Assembly: GCA_964511645.1 (NCBI GenBank)
Contig: CAZEGV010000005.1
Coordinates: forward strand, 3,050-67,049
Direction: 5' to 3'
From: CAZEGV01 sp964511645
GTDB taxonomy: Bacteria; Bacteroidota; Bacteroidia; Cytophagales; JAAEPT01
Length of the DNA stretch: 64,000 nucleotides
The notes beneath the pieces are model-generated. The model made no database searches, had not been told where the DNA came from, and saw nothing but the letters and a program-made list of their open reading frames with translations. This document shows, piece after piece, positions 27,349-36,316 of the stretch. Position 1 is the first letter of the stretch, and each line of letters begins with the position of its first letter. The position numbers and the translations under genes were made by a program.

Positions 27349-27400
27349 AAAACTTAGTACTCCCATAATTGCTCTTGCAATTATGGGAGTACTAAGTTTT
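27349..27400. repeat. Perfect 24-bp hairpin behind the HNH gene
   Basis: Arms 27349-27372 and 27377-27400 pair without mismatch around the loop TCTT. The core is CTTAGTACTCCCATAATTGC. It is far longer than the other terminators in the window. It may end HNH transcription in both directions, or mark the edge of the inserted segment. Confidence 0.7.
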
Positions 27401-27406
27401 AATAAT

Positions 27407-27553
27407 ATGGATAACGATTCATTACTCAATTTCAAAGACGATGTACTAGTTTTATTAGCCGACAACGAAATTACTTGGGTAGTAGGGTATTGTAGTAGTG
27501 AAAATACTTGCATCACCAATGAGGATCCAACGATTTTCAAATTAGCTTTTTAA
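27407..27553 (+). pseudogene. Duplicate of the tilS 3' end (about 40 codons)
   Basis: A 48-codon open frame from ATG 27407 to TAA 27553 whose residues 10-48 repeat the TilS C-terminus: DVLVLLADNEITWVVGYCSSEN here against DVLVLLSNCEIIWVVGHCSSES in TilS, with shared spacing to the stop (described in halves to keep each short). In DNA, 27440-27502 matches 26253-26315 at 53 of 63 positions by my count, with one stretch of 29 holding a single mismatch. There is no nuclease or lysidine-synthase core, so it is a stranded gene end, not a gene. Similarity stops at 27434, just upstream. Confidence 0.8.
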
Positions 27554-27560
27554 GTTTTTT

Positions 27561-27711
27561 TTGCGTGAGGGGTAGTAGTGGAAATCCTTTATTGTTATTA
27601 TGATTTTGTCATATAGGGCTTGTCGAAGCATAAAAATCATAATAACAATAAAGATTGGGAACGTATAACCCGACCGCATGAGCCTTCCTTTTGGCGAATG
27701 TGGGCAAGCCC
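27561..27711 (+). repeat. Intergenic two-hairpin repeat, copy C
   Basis: The longest copy. It begins TTGCGTGAGGGGTAG with a GGAAATCC box, then a perfect 20-bp hairpin (27588-27607 with 27633-27652) with a 25-nt loop. GGGAACGTATAACCCGACC follows, then a second hairpin (GCAT..GCC/GGC..ATGT), closing with GCAAGCCC. It fills most of the gap between the tilS remnant and the 3' end of rfbB, a convergent setting. Confidence 0.8.
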
Positions 27712-27737
27712 AAAGATTTTAAAAAAAAATGGCTAAA

Positions 27738-28793
27738 TCAGGTATATTGACTTTCGTAGTATGATTGATACTCCCCCGACACTACGTCTTCTAACCACTT
27801 CTCATTGTCCAAGTACCAAGCTACAGTCTGGTGTAACCCTTCTTCAAACTGAAGGCTTGGCATCCATCCCAAATCATCCTTTACCTTGCTTGCATCTATT
27901 GCGTAACGCATATCATGTCCTGCTCTATCCGTTACAAATGTAATGAGTTGTTCAGAAGTACCCGCAATTCTCCCTAATTTTTCGTCCATCACCTTACAAA
28001 GTAATTTTATCAAATCAAGGTTTGTCCATTCATTCCACCCACCTATATTATACGTTTCTCCGTCTTCTCCCTGATGAAAGATAGTGTCTATCGCACGGGC
28101 ATGATCTACAACATAAAGCCAATCTCTGATGTTATCCCCTTTTCCATATATCGGTAATGGTTTGTTATTTTTTATATTATTGATGCATAGTGGTATCAAT
28201 TTTTCAGGAAACTGATTAGGTCCGTAGTTATTAGAGCAGTTAGAAATAACCGTCCGTAGGCCATAAGTATTGTTATAAGCCCTTACAAAATGGTCAGAAC
28301 TTGCTTTGGATGCCGAATACGGGGATTGTGGATCATAAGCTGTGGTTTCCAAAAAAAAACCTGTATCACCCAAAGATCCGTAAACTTCATCTGTAGAAAC
28401 ATGGTAAAACAAATGCTTGTCGCTAGATAAATCCCATAATTCTTTAGCCACGTTTAGCAGTATCGCTGTTCCTATAATATTAGTCTGGATAAATGCTAAT
28501 GGATTTTCGATAGATCTATCTACGTGAGACTCTGCTGCAAGATGAATTACATAATCAATTTCATACTTTTCAAATGTTTCTTTTACTTTTGATTCATCAC
28601 AAATATCCCCTTTTACAAAGACATAATTATTAGTAGTCTCTACCTCTGTTAAATTTTTAAGATTTCCTGCATAAGTAAGGGAGTCAAAATTAACAATTCT
28701 ATACGTTGGATATTGCTCTACAAACAATTTCACAACATGAGAACCAATAAATCCAGCTCCTCCTGTAACTAATATATTTTTTTTAAACTTCAC
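27738..28793 (-). CDS. rfbB: dTDP-glucose 4,6-dehydratase
   Basis: 351 residues of the extended short-chain dehydrogenase class. The NAD-binding GGAGFIG is at residues 11-17; the catalytic Thr134-Asp135-Glu136 and Tyr159-x3-Lys163 (YSASK) identify the dTDP-glucose dehydratase subgroup. It makes dTDP-4-keto-6-deoxyglucose, precursor of rhamnose and other deoxysugars for surface glycans. It is the third gene of ugd-galE-rfbB, overlapping galE by 11 bp. No rfbA/C/D are nearby, so the final sugar is not defined. Confidence 0.95.
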   Translation of the reverse strand: MKFKKNILVTGGAGFIGSHVVKLFVEQYPTYRIVNFDSLTYAGNLKNLTEVETTNNYVFVKGDICDESKVKETFEKYEIDYVIHLAAESHVDRSIENPLAFIQTNIIGTAILLNVAKELWDLSSDKHLFYHVSTDEVYGSLGDTGFFLETTAYDPQSPYSASKASSDHFVRAYNNTYGLRTVISNCSNNYGPNQFPEKLIPLCINNIKNNKPLPIYGKGDNIRDWLYVVDHARAIDTIFHQGEDGETYNIGGWNEWTNLDLIKLLCKVMDEKLGRIAGTSEQLITFVTDRAGHDMRYAIDASKVKDDLGWMPSLQFEEGLHQTVAWYLDNEKWLEDVVSGEYQSYYESQYT

Positions 28794-29814
28794 TTCCTTT
28801 TTCTTTTAAGGATAACTCCCACTTCCACGCACTATCCAGTGCTTCCTCCAAACTATATTCTGCCTCCCAATTGAGTTCTTTTTGAATCAAGCTAGCGTCA
28901 GCATATACTGCCGTTGTATCGCCTAACCTCCTATCGCCTACTTTATAAGTTAATTTTTCTCCTGATACTTTTTCAAAAGTATTAATAACTTCAAAAACAG
29001 AATTACCATTACCAGTTCCTACATTATATACTTTATACGATCCTTCAATTCTTTTTTTGTCTAATGCCGCTACATGGGCTTTCGCCAAGTCGGATACATG
29101 AATATAATCACGGATACAAGAACCATCTTCAGTAGGGTAATCACTTCCAAAAACAGTTAGCTCTTTTCTCTTACCAATAGCCGTTTGTGTGATAAAAGGA
29201 ATTAAATTATTTGGAGTTCCGATTGGCAATTCACCAATCAAAGCAGAGGGGTGAGCCCCAATAGGGTTAAAATATCTTAACGCAATTACATCTAGCTGAT
29301 TATTTGCTTTCACCGTATCTTCTAGTATTTCCTCACACATACTTTTTGTGTTCCCATAAGGAGATGTCGCTTGTTTCTTAGGAGTTAACTCCGTCACAGG
29401 CAAATCATCTGGTTCTCCATAAACTGTACAAGAAGATGAAAAAACTATTTTACCCACTTGGTGTTCTTCCATTAAAGTCAACACAGTAATTAATGACCCC
29501 AAATTATTTTGATAATACTTAAGAGGCTTATCAACAGACTCTCCTACTGCTTTATCTGCGGCAAAGTGAATCAATCCTTCTATATTTCCTTCTTTTAAGA
29601 AAACACTTGTCAACTCTGTCTTGTTATTACAATCTAACTCATAAAACGGTACTTTTACACCCAATATTTGAGTAATATTATCATAAACAAACTTAAACGA
29701 GTTTTGAAGATTGTCTATAATAATAGGCAAATAACCACTTTGATATAACGCTACAACAGTGTGTGAGCCTATAAACCCCATTCCACCAGTTACAATTATT
29801 TTTTTTCTATCCAT
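28783..29814 (-). CDS. galE: UDP-glucose 4-epimerase
   Basis: 343 residues. The NAD-binding GGMGFIGSH is at 10-18, the SSSCTVYG segment near 126-133, and the catalytic Tyr153-x3-Lys157 (YGNTK). It interconverts UDP-glucose and UDP-galactose. Position between ugd and rfbB points to supply of sugar nucleotides for envelope glycans rather than galactose breakdown. It overlaps ugd by 8 bp. Confidence 0.94.
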   Translation of the reverse strand: MDRKKIIVTGGMGFIGSHTVVALYQSGYLPIIIDNLQNSFKFVYDNITQILGVKVPFYELDCNNKTELTSVFLKEGNIEGLIHFAADKAVGESVDKPLKYYQNNLGSLITVLTLMEEHQVGKIVFSSSCTVYGEPDDLPVTELTPKKQATSPYGNTKSMCEEILEDTVKANNQLDVIALRYFNPIGAHPSALIGELPIGTPNNLIPFITQTAIGKRKELTVFGSDYPTEDGSCIRDYIHVSDLAKAHVAALDKKRIEGSYKVYNVGTGNGNSVFEVINTFEKVSGEKLTYKVGDRRLGDTTAVYADASLIQKELNWEAEYSLEEALDSAWKWELSLKEKGSEV

Positions 29815-31114
29815 TTCCTCTTCCTATACAAGTATAATCAAATCCTTTTTCTGTCATTTTATCGGCATCATATAAATTTCTCCCATCAAAAATAACTTTA
29901 GAGGGCATTTTTGAAACTATTTTATTAAAGTCTGGCGTCCTAAATACTGACCACTCTGTTACTATCAGTAAAGCATCAGCTCCCTCCAATACGTCATACA
30001 TATTTTTAGCATAAGCGATTTTATCCCCAATAGTTATTTTTATATTCGGCATCCCTTCTGGGTCATAAGCAGTAATTATAGCTCCTGCCTCTACCAATTT
30101 ATCTATCATATACAAAGCTGGCGCTTCTCTAATGTCATCAGTATTTGGTTTAAATGCTAAACCCCACATTGCTATTTTTTTTCCTTTTAAATTGCCACCA
30201 AAATGATTGAGTATTGTCGGAAATAATTTTGTTTTTTGACTATGATTAACTTCTGTAACGGCATTCAAAATTTTAAAATCGTAATCATTATCTTCTGATA
30301 TTTTAGACAATGCCATCACATCTTTTGGAAAACAACTTCCGCCATATCCAATCCCTGCAAATAAGAATCTCATACCAATACGACTATCCGTTCCAATCCC
30401 TTTACGCACATTCTCGACATCAGCCCCAACCTTTTCTGCTAAGTTAGCAATCTCATTCATAAAAGTAATTTTTGTAGCCAAAAATGCATTAGCAGCATAT
30501 TTAGTCAATTCCGCAGACTTTATATCCATAAAGATAATCGGATGCCCCTGACGCACAAACGGAGCGTATAGCTCTCCCATCACTTTTTCTGCTACCTCAG
30601 TCTCCCTACCAATCACTACACGATCTGGTTTTAAAAAATCATTGACAGCAGCTCCCTCTCTTAAGAATTCAGGATTAGATACTACATCAAAATCCACACT
30701 ACAATTAGCCGAAATTTCAGCCTTCACCAAATCTGCTGTCCCTACTGGCACAGTTGATTTATCTACAATTACCGTATATTTTTTTAGCAAAGGTCCCAAG
30801 TCTTTGGCAACTCCTAGTATATATTTCAAGTCGGCACTTCCATCTTCACCTGGCGGTGTAGGTAATGCCAGAAAAATAATTTTAGCATCTTTAATTCCCT
30901 CTTCCAAAGAAGTCGTAAATTGTAGTCTTCCTTGTTTAATATTTCTTTCAAAAAGAACTTCCAGGCCTGGCTCATAAATAGGAATTACCCCATTACGCAT
31001 TTTTTCAACCTTAGCTTTATCTATGTCTACACAAATGACATCATTACCTGTTTCGGCAAAACACGTACCTGTTACCAAACCCACATATCCTGTTCCTACT
31101 ACTGCTATTTTCAT
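29807..31114 (-). CDS. ugd: UDP-glucose 6-dehydrogenase
   Basis: 435 residues, the first gene of the nucleotide-sugar operon. The NAD-binding GTGYVGL is at 7-13, and the catalytic Cys261 lies in GYGGSCFPKD. The C-terminal UDP-binding domain contains AFKPNTDDIREAPA (near 327). It oxidises UDP-glucose to UDP-glucuronate for surface polysaccharide. It is divergent from rpsU over a 184-bp gap. Confidence 0.96.
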   Translation of the reverse strand: MKIAVVGTGYVGLVTGTCFAETGNDVICVDIDKAKVEKMRNGVIPIYEPGLEVLFERNIKQGRLQFTTSLEEGIKDAKIIFLALPTPPGEDGSADLKYILGVAKDLGPLLKKYTVIVDKSTVPVGTADLVKAEISANCSVDFDVVSNPEFLREGAAVNDFLKPDRVVIGRETEVAEKVMGELYAPFVRQGHPIIFMDIKSAELTKYAANAFLATKITFMNEIANLAEKVGADVENVRKGIGTDSRIGMRFLFAGIGYGGSCFPKDVMALSKISEDNDYDFKILNAVTEVNHSQKTKLFPTILNHFGGNLKGKKIAMWGLAFKPNTDDIREAPALYMIDKLVEAGAIITAYDPEGMPNIKITIGDKIAYAKNMYDVLEGADALLIVTEWSVFRTPDFNKIVSKMPSKVIFDGRNLYDADKMTEKGFDYTCIGRGNG

Positions 31115-31266
31115 ACTTCTTATTGCTATCTGAAAGATTATAAATTACAAAGCCTAAATTTCGCACATTAAGCCCTTAATCACAAATCGAACTACTTTTT
31201 TTTGAAACAATACAATATAACTTCAAAAATATTATGGAAAATCTTTCTTTATTCTTAACAATCCTT

Positions 31267-31274
31267 TATATTTG
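31267..31274 (+). promoter_or_regulatory. Predicted rpsU promoter -7 box
   Basis: TATATTTG matches TAnnTTTG exactly, 24 bp before the rpsU ATG. TTTC stands at the -33 position with the normal 19-bp spacer. Because this box covers the upstream in-frame TTG at 31272, it also rules that start out. Confidence 0.7.
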
Positions 31275-31298
31275 CAACCCTTTAAAAATGGAAATAAG

Positions 31299-31493
31299 AT
31301 GATTGTAGTAAACGTAAAAGACAACGAGTCAATAGAAAGAGCATTAAAGAGATTCAAAAAGAAATTTGAAAAAACTGGTGCACTTAGAGAGCTTAGAAGA
31401 AGAACTGCTTATAAAAAGAAATCTGTTACAGATAGAGAGCAACTGATTAAAGCAAGATATAAAGAAGGATACAGAAACGGAACTAGAATTTAA
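31299..31493 (+). CDS. rpsU: 30S ribosomal protein S21
   Basis: 64 residues, the normal size. The family core SIERALKRFKKKFEKTG (near 10) and LRELRRRTAYKKKS (near 29) is intact. I chose ATG 31299; a longer frame from TTG 31272 would start inside the promoter. xerC and hpf follow on the same strand, a common flavobacterial order. Confidence 0.96.
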   Translation: MIVVNVKDNESIERALKRFKKKFEKTGALRELRRRTAYKKKSVTDREQLIKARYKEGYRNGTRI

Positions 31494-31556
31494 ATAGTTT
31501 TTCTCCTTATTTTTCCATATATTTAGTAGGTAACCTAAGAAGTATCTACTAAGTAT

Positions 31557-32462
31557 ATGATTAATAGATTTATATCTTTTTTAACTTTTGAAAAGCGATA
31601 TAGTCCGCATACTATAGAAGCATATCGAAGAGATATAGCTCAGTTGAAGCAGTACAATAAAGATTTTTTTCAATTAGATGATTTAGCATCTGCTAGTCAT
31701 AACGAAATTCGTGCGTGGGTAATTCAAATGATGGACAAAAACCTAGAAAGCTCTTCCATTAATCGCAAGATGTCTTCTGTCAAGACATATTATAATTTTT
31801 TATTGAGAGAGGAGATCATAACTAAAGACCCTACTTCCAAGATTAAAAAAATAAAATCGAAGAAAAAAATCCCACAATTTATTCCAGAAAACTCTTTACA
31901 GAAAAAACTACAGGAATACACTGGTACTTTAAATAAAGAAAAGCACTCCTTAGACTCGTTTCATGCTTGTAGAAATCTATTTTGCATAGAATTACTTTAT
32001 AATACAGGCATACGACTATCAGAAGCCGTAAAGCTAAGCCATTCAAACATTTCCATTCCGAAAAGTCAAATAAAAGTTCTCGGAAAAGGCAATAAAGAAC
32101 GTATTATTCCGCTTAGTAATAGTATGGCAAACACTTTAACCATTTATCTTTTAAAAAAAGAAAACGAATTTAAAGAAAAAAACCCTACACTCATCGTAAC
32201 CGACAAAGGAAAAAAAACGTATGCTATGCATATACAATCAATTGTAAAAGACTTCCTCCATCAAGAGAAGAGCGTAAAACAAAAAAGTCCACATACTTTG
32301 CGACACAGTTTTGCTACTCATCTTTTAAACAACGGAGCAGACCTCAATGCAATTAAAGAGTTATTAGGGCACGCAAGCTTGGCAGCAACCCAGATTTACA
32401 CCCATAACTCTATTGAAAAACTAAAGAATGCTTTTGATCAAGCACATCCAAAGGCAAAATAG
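31557..32462 (+). CDS. xerC: Tyrosine recombinase XerC/XerD type
   Basis: 301 residues. An N-terminal SAM-like core-binding domain spans ~1-85. The catalytic set is complete: Arg153 (TGIRLSE), Lys178 (GKGNKE), His246 and Arg249 (PHTLRHS), His272 (LGHAS), Tyr281 (IYTH). Its length and place between rpsU and hpf suggest the housekeeping chromosome-dimer recombinase rather than a phage integrase. Confidence 0.92.
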   Translation: MINRFISFLTFEKRYSPHTIEAYRRDIAQLKQYNKDFFQLDDLASASHNEIRAWVIQMMDKNLESSSINRKMSSVKTYYNFLLREEIITKDPTSKIKKIKSKKKIPQFIPENSLQKKLQEYTGTLNKEKHSLDSFHACRNLFCIELLYNTGIRLSEAVKLSHSNISIPKSQIKVLGKGNKERIIPLSNSMANTLTIYLLKKENEFKEKNPTLIVTDKGKKTYAMHIQSIVKDFLHQEKSVKQKSPHTLRHSFATHLLNNGADLNAIKELLGHASLAATQIYTHNSIEKLKNAFDQAHPKAK

Positions 32463-32494
32463 CACAATGTTTCACCCATAAAAAAAGATAAACT

Positions 32495-32782
32495 ATGAAA
32501 TTACAAATCAGTTCTTTAAAATTTGATGCCGACGAAAAACTTCTTGACTACATCCAAAAAAAAACAGACAAACTAGAAACTTTTCATGATAAAATCATTG
32601 ACGGGGAAGTTAGTCTCAAGCTTAATAAAAATGAAATGAGAGAAAACAAAACCGTTGATTTAAAAGTAAGAATCCCTGGTGCATCATTATTTGCCAGCGA
32701 GCAAAAAGCATCTTTTGAAGCAGCAACAGAAGAAGCTGTAGAATCTATCAGAAGACAATTAAGAAAACAAAAAGGGAAATAA
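32495..32782 (+). CDS. hpf: Ribosome hibernation promoting factor, short form (HPF/RaiA)
   Basis: 95 residues, the short HPF class without the long C-terminal dimerisation domain. It shows the beta-alpha-beta-beta-beta-alpha pattern with KLETFHDKI (near 27) and a basic end (SIRRQLRKQKGK) that faces 16S rRNA. It binds the decoding centre in slow growth. It is last in rpsU-xerC-hpf, followed by a bidirectional terminator. Confidence 0.93.
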   Translation: MKLQISSLKFDADEKLLDYIQKKTDKLETFHDKIIDGEVSLKLNKNEMRENKTVDLKVRIPGASLFASEQKASFEAATEEAVESIRRQLRKQKGK

Positions 32783-32802
32783 ACACAACGATTTTACAAA
32801 CT

Positions 32803-32832
32803 AAAAAAGGCTTCCAAATGGAAGCCTTTTTT
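32803..32832. terminator. Bidirectional terminator between hpf and fbaA
   Basis: A 13-bp perfect stem (32803-32815 with 32820-32832) with core GGCTTCC/GGAAGCC and an AAAT loop. It is flanked by A-run and T-run, so it can end transcription from both convergent genes. Confidence 0.93.
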
Positions 32833-32857
32833 ATTAATTTTATTTTTATCTAATCAA

Positions 32858-33940
32858 TTATCCTTGATTAGTATTCACATTGTTCAATTCTTCAAATGTA
32901 CGTTTAAGGCGAATCACAAAAGCTTCTTCTGCTTTTCTTAACCAAGCACGTGGGTCATAGAATTTCTTATTTGGCTCATCAGCAGCATTAGGGTTACCAA
33001 TTTGAGCTTGTAAGAAATCGTGGTTTGTAGCTTCATAAGCTCTAACACCATCCCAAGTAGCCCATTGCATATCCGTATCAATGTTCATTTTGATACTTCC
33101 GTAAGAAATAGCTTCTCTGATTTCATCAACTGTAGAGCCTGAACCACCGTGGAATACAAAATTCACTGGTTTCTCTCCTATACCAAATTTTTCTTGAATG
33201 TATTTTTGAGAATTATCTAAAATAGTTGGAGTCAACTTTACATTACCTGGCTTATACACACCATGTACGTTACCAAATGATGCCGCAATAGTAAAGTTTG
33301 GACTTACTTCTAATAATTCTTTATAAGAATAAGCAACTTCTTCTGGCTGAGTATATAGTTTAGAATCATCTACTTCAGAGTTATCTACACCATCTTCTTC
33401 ACCACCTGTGATACCTAGTTCTATTTCTAAAGTCATCCCCATCTTAGACATACGCTCTAAGTATCCTTTACAGATAGAAATATTTTCTTCTAATGGTTCT
33501 TCAGATAAATCAATCATATGAGAAGAAAACAAAGGCTTACCTGTTGCTGCAAATTCTTTTTCTGAAGCGTCAAGAAGACCGTCAATCCAAGGAAGTAATT
33601 TTTTAGCACAATGATCAGTATGTAAGATAACTGTTACACCATACGCTTTAGCTAATTCATGTACATGCTTAGCACCAGAGATAGATCCTAATATTGCTCT
33701 CGTATGAGAATCAACATCTAAGCCTTTACCAGCATAAAACTGTCCACCACCATTAGAAAACTGGATGATAACAAGAGAATTTAACTTTGCAGCTGTTTCT
33801 AATACTGCATTTATAGAATTTGTACCTATTACGTTAACCGCAGGAAGTGCAAAATTATTTGCCTTAGCATAAGCAAAAATTTCTGATACTGTTTCCCCAG
33901 TAGCTACACCAGGCTTAAATTTTGTGTTTACTGCACTCAT
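32858..33940 (-). CDS. fbaA: Class II fructose-bisphosphate aldolase
   Basis: 360 residues, collinear with E. coli FbaA. Asp109 and His110 in LHTDHC, His in GNVHGVY (near 226) and His in FHGGSGS (near 264) form the zinc/catalytic site. It splits fructose-1,6-bisphosphate in glycolysis and runs in reverse in gluconeogenesis. It is monocistronic, with a consensus promoter and a strong terminator. Confidence 0.97.
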   Translation of the reverse strand: MSAVNTKFKPGVATGETVSEIFAYAKANNFALPAVNVIGTNSINAVLETAAKLNSLVIIQFSNGGGQFYAGKGLDVDSHTRAILGSISGAKHVHELAKAYGVTVILHTDHCAKKLLPWIDGLLDASEKEFAATGKPLFSSHMIDLSEEPLEENISICKGYLERMSKMGMTLEIELGITGGEEDGVDNSEVDDSKLYTQPEEVAYSYKELLEVSPNFTIAASFGNVHGVYKPGNVKLTPTILDNSQKYIQEKFGIGEKPVNFVFHGGSGSTVDEIREAISYGSIKMNIDTDMQWATWDGVRAYEATNHDFLQAQIGNPNAADEPNKKFYDPRAWLRKAEEAFVIRLKRTFEELNNVNTNQG

Positions 33941-33971
33941 GATTGTAATGTTTATTTAATTTACTAAGCAA

Positions 33972-34002
33972 CAAAAATAAACTATATTAAGCTAATCCCA
34001 AA
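33972..34002 (-). promoter_or_regulatory. Consensus Bacteroidota promoter of fbaA
   Basis: On the minus strand, TTTG (33999-34002), exactly 19 bp, then TATTTTTG (33972-33979). This is a perfect match to TTTG-N19-TAnnTTTG and lies 31 bp upstream of the fbaA ATG. Confidence 0.85.
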
Positions 34003-34079
34003 AATAGAACAGAATTATATTATCCTATAAGCCAGTATTTACCCACAACACCCCCCACCATAATTGATTAAGGATATTA

Positions 34080-35384
34080 TCACCCATTTTTTAATAACCA
34101 GTCTTTAAATTCTCCAAAATCTTTAGACATCGGAATTGATACTTTTTCTTTATTAACAATATCCTTAAGCCTCTTAGGCAGTTCTATTTCTTCTCCTATT
34201 ACATCTTCTATAATGTCTGCAAACTTAGATGGGTGAGCGGTAGACAAGAAAACACCATTTCCATCAAAGCCACTTTCTTTCATATAATCACTTAATCCTA
34301 AAAATGCAACTGCTGTATGAGGACACATTATATACCCTGTCTTATCATATACCTTTTTTACCGCATAAAGCGTAATTTCATCATTATATGATTTTCCTGT
34401 CACTTTACTTTTCGCAAGAGCATAATCATTGCCATGCAAAGCCAAAAAGCGAGAAAAGTTACTAGGATTACCTACATCCATAGCGTTGGAAACGGTAGCA
34501 ACAGAAGGCTGAGGCTCAAACAAGCCTGTTTTCAAGTAACTAGGTACAATATCATTGGCATTAGTTGCTACTACAAAATGGTCAAAAGGCAAGCCCATTT
34601 CACGAGCAATCATACCTCCACAGATATTTCCAAAATTACCACTCGGCACACAAAACACTGTTTTCTTATTTGTTTTTTTTAACCTAGAATAAGCATAAGC
34701 ATAATAAAAGGACTGAGGAATTAATCGAGCAATATTAATTGAATTAGCAGAACTAAGGTTTAGCTTTTCATTTAACTCTTTATCCAAAAAAGCCTGTTTC
34801 ACTAATGCTTGGCAATCATCAAAAACACCATCTATTTCTAAGGCTGTAATGTTTTTTCCTAAAGTCGTTAATTGTTTTTCTTGATTAAGAGATACTTTTC
34901 CAGATGGATAAAGAATAGTTACCTTAATACCTTTAGCATCTAAAAAACCTTGTGCCACAGCACTCCCTGTGTCTCCAGAGGTTGCCACCAGAATATTAAT
35001 CTCTTTATCTTCTTTTTGTAAATAATAAGACATCAAACGTGACATAAACCTAGCTCCAAAATCCTTAAACGCTAGTGAGGGTCCGTGAAAAAGTTCTAGG
35101 CAAAACATTTTGTCTGTAACAGGAATTAAAGGTGCGTCAAAATCAATCGCATCTTTGATGATCTCAGCAATATCCTCATCTGGAATCTCTCCTTGTATTA
35201 ATGTTTTCGTAATCTCGTATGCAATAGTTTGAAAATCATATTTTTCAATATTTTCAATAAACTCTTTATCCAATTTTGGGATTGTAGTAGGCATATACAA
35301 ACCATTGTCCGCAGGTAAACCCTGAAAAACTGCTTGCTTTAAATTCACATTCTCAACCTTTCCGTTCGTACTATATAATTCCAT
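34080..35384 (-). CDS. thrC: Threonine synthase
   Basis: 434 residues. The PLP lysine is Lys107 in LAFKDFGARFM, as in E. coli ThrC. SGDTGSAVAQGF (near 136) holds the cofactor phosphate. It turns O-phosphohomoserine into threonine. Its ATG overlaps the thrB stop in TAATG, so translation is coupled. It is the last gene of thrABC; no clear terminator hairpin follows. Confidence 0.96.
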   Translation of the reverse strand: MELYSTNGKVENVNLKQAVFQGLPADNGLYMPTTIPKLDKEFIENIEKYDFQTIAYEITKTLIQGEIPDEDIAEIIKDAIDFDAPLIPVTDKMFCLELFHGPSLAFKDFGARFMSRLMSYYLQKEDKEINILVATSGDTGSAVAQGFLDAKGIKVTILYPSGKVSLNQEKQLTTLGKNITALEIDGVFDDCQALVKQAFLDKELNEKLNLSSANSINIARLIPQSFYYAYAYSRLKKTNKKTVFCVPSGNFGNICGGMIAREMGLPFDHFVVATNANDIVPSYLKTGLFEPQPSVATVSNAMDVGNPSNFSRFLALHGNDYALAKSKVTGKSYNDEITLYAVKKVYDKTGYIMCPHTAVAFLGLSDYMKESGFDGNGVFLSTAHPSKFADIIEDVIGEEIELPKRLKDIVNKEKVSIPMSKDFGEFKDWLLKNG

Positions 35385-36316
35385 TATTTCATGATTTTAG
35401 GTCCTTCCGAGTTTACTTTACTAATAAACACTTCACTTTTTATATTAAGCTCATTATACACCGAACTCATTTTTCTTCCTATTTTTTTGGCTATTGCCAA
35501 ATCTGTGCTTAACGCAAAAATTGACGGCCCACTACCTGATATACTACAACCTAATGCACCTGCCCTTAATGCTTCTGCCTTGGCTAAATCAAATCCTGGG
35601 ATTAACAATGAACGAATAGGTTCTACAATATTATCTGTAAGCGATCTACCAATAAGTTCATAATCTTCACGATAAATTCCTGAGATTAAGCCACCAAGGT
35701 TACCCCATTGACTTACAGCATCTTTCAATTCTATTTGTTTCCTTAAGATGTTTCTAGCATCTTTTGTCTTCACTTCTATATGAGGATGAATAATAGTAGC
35801 GTGTAATTTGTTAGGCGTTGGTAATTGCACAATATCTAACGGATTATAACTTCTCACTAACACAAAACCTCCCATCAAGGCAGGAGCTACATTATCTGCA
35901 TGAGCTGACCCACAAGCTAGACGTTCGCCTTCCATCGCAAACCGAAGTAAGTCAACCTGATCAAGAGGTTTACCCAAAAGCTCATTTAGGGCATAAACCC
36001 CTACTACCGAACTAGCGGCACTAGAGCCTAATCCACTCTTTAGTGGCATTCCTTTTCTCAAAGCAATTTTAACCCCTAATTGCTCTTCTCCAATTGCTTT
36101 TAAATATTCCGAAATCACTAAACTTACCGTGTTTTGACTCGCTTCTAAAGGTAATTTTCCTTCATCCCCAGTAATCGACTCAATAATAATCCCTGGCTCA
36201 TCTGCTAGTGTGATAGTAACACTATCACCGGGTTGCTCCACAGCAAAACCTAATACATCAAAACCACAAGCTACATTAGCTACAGTAGCGGGAGCAAATG
36301 CTTGAATGCTTTTCAT
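35384..36316 (-). CDS. thrB: Homoserine kinase
   Basis: 310 residues of the GHMP kinase family. The ATP-binding glycine-rich loop PLKSGLGSSAAS is at 91-102, and the C-terminal motif GCSISGSGPSIFAL near 255. It phosphorylates homoserine. TAATG overlaps link it to both thrA and thrC. Confidence 0.97.
   Translation of the reverse strand: MKSIQAFAPATVANVACGFDVLGFAVEQPGDSVTITLADEPGIIIESITGDEGKLPLEASQNTVSLVISEYLKAIGEEQLGVKIALRKGMPLKSGLGSSAASSVVGVYALNELLGKPLDQVDLLRFAMEGERLACGSAHADNVAPALMGGFVLVRSYNPLDIVQLPTPNKLHATIIHPHIEVKTKDARNILRKQIELKDAVSQWGNLGGLISGIYREDYELIGRSLTDNIVEPIRSLLIPGFDLAKAEALRAGALGCSISGSGPSIFALSTDLAIAKKIGRKMSSVYNELNIKSEVFISKVNSEGPKIMK

Noticed and set aside
27250..27540. 96-codon minus-strand frame over the HNH end and the tilS remnant
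   Set aside because: It is antisense to the HNH 3' end, the long hairpin and the tilS-like segment. The plus-strand similarity to TilS explains the sequence better, and the minus frame has no recognisable protein pattern.
31272..31298. Longer S21 start at the TTG at 31272
   Set aside because: That codon lies inside the TATATTTG promoter box, and ATG 31299 gives the family's normal N-terminus.
31557..32462. XerC-type gene as an integrase marking a genomic island
   Set aside because: It lies in a conserved rpsU-xerC-hpf order, has the housekeeping length, and no tRNA, attachment repeats or cargo genes surround it.
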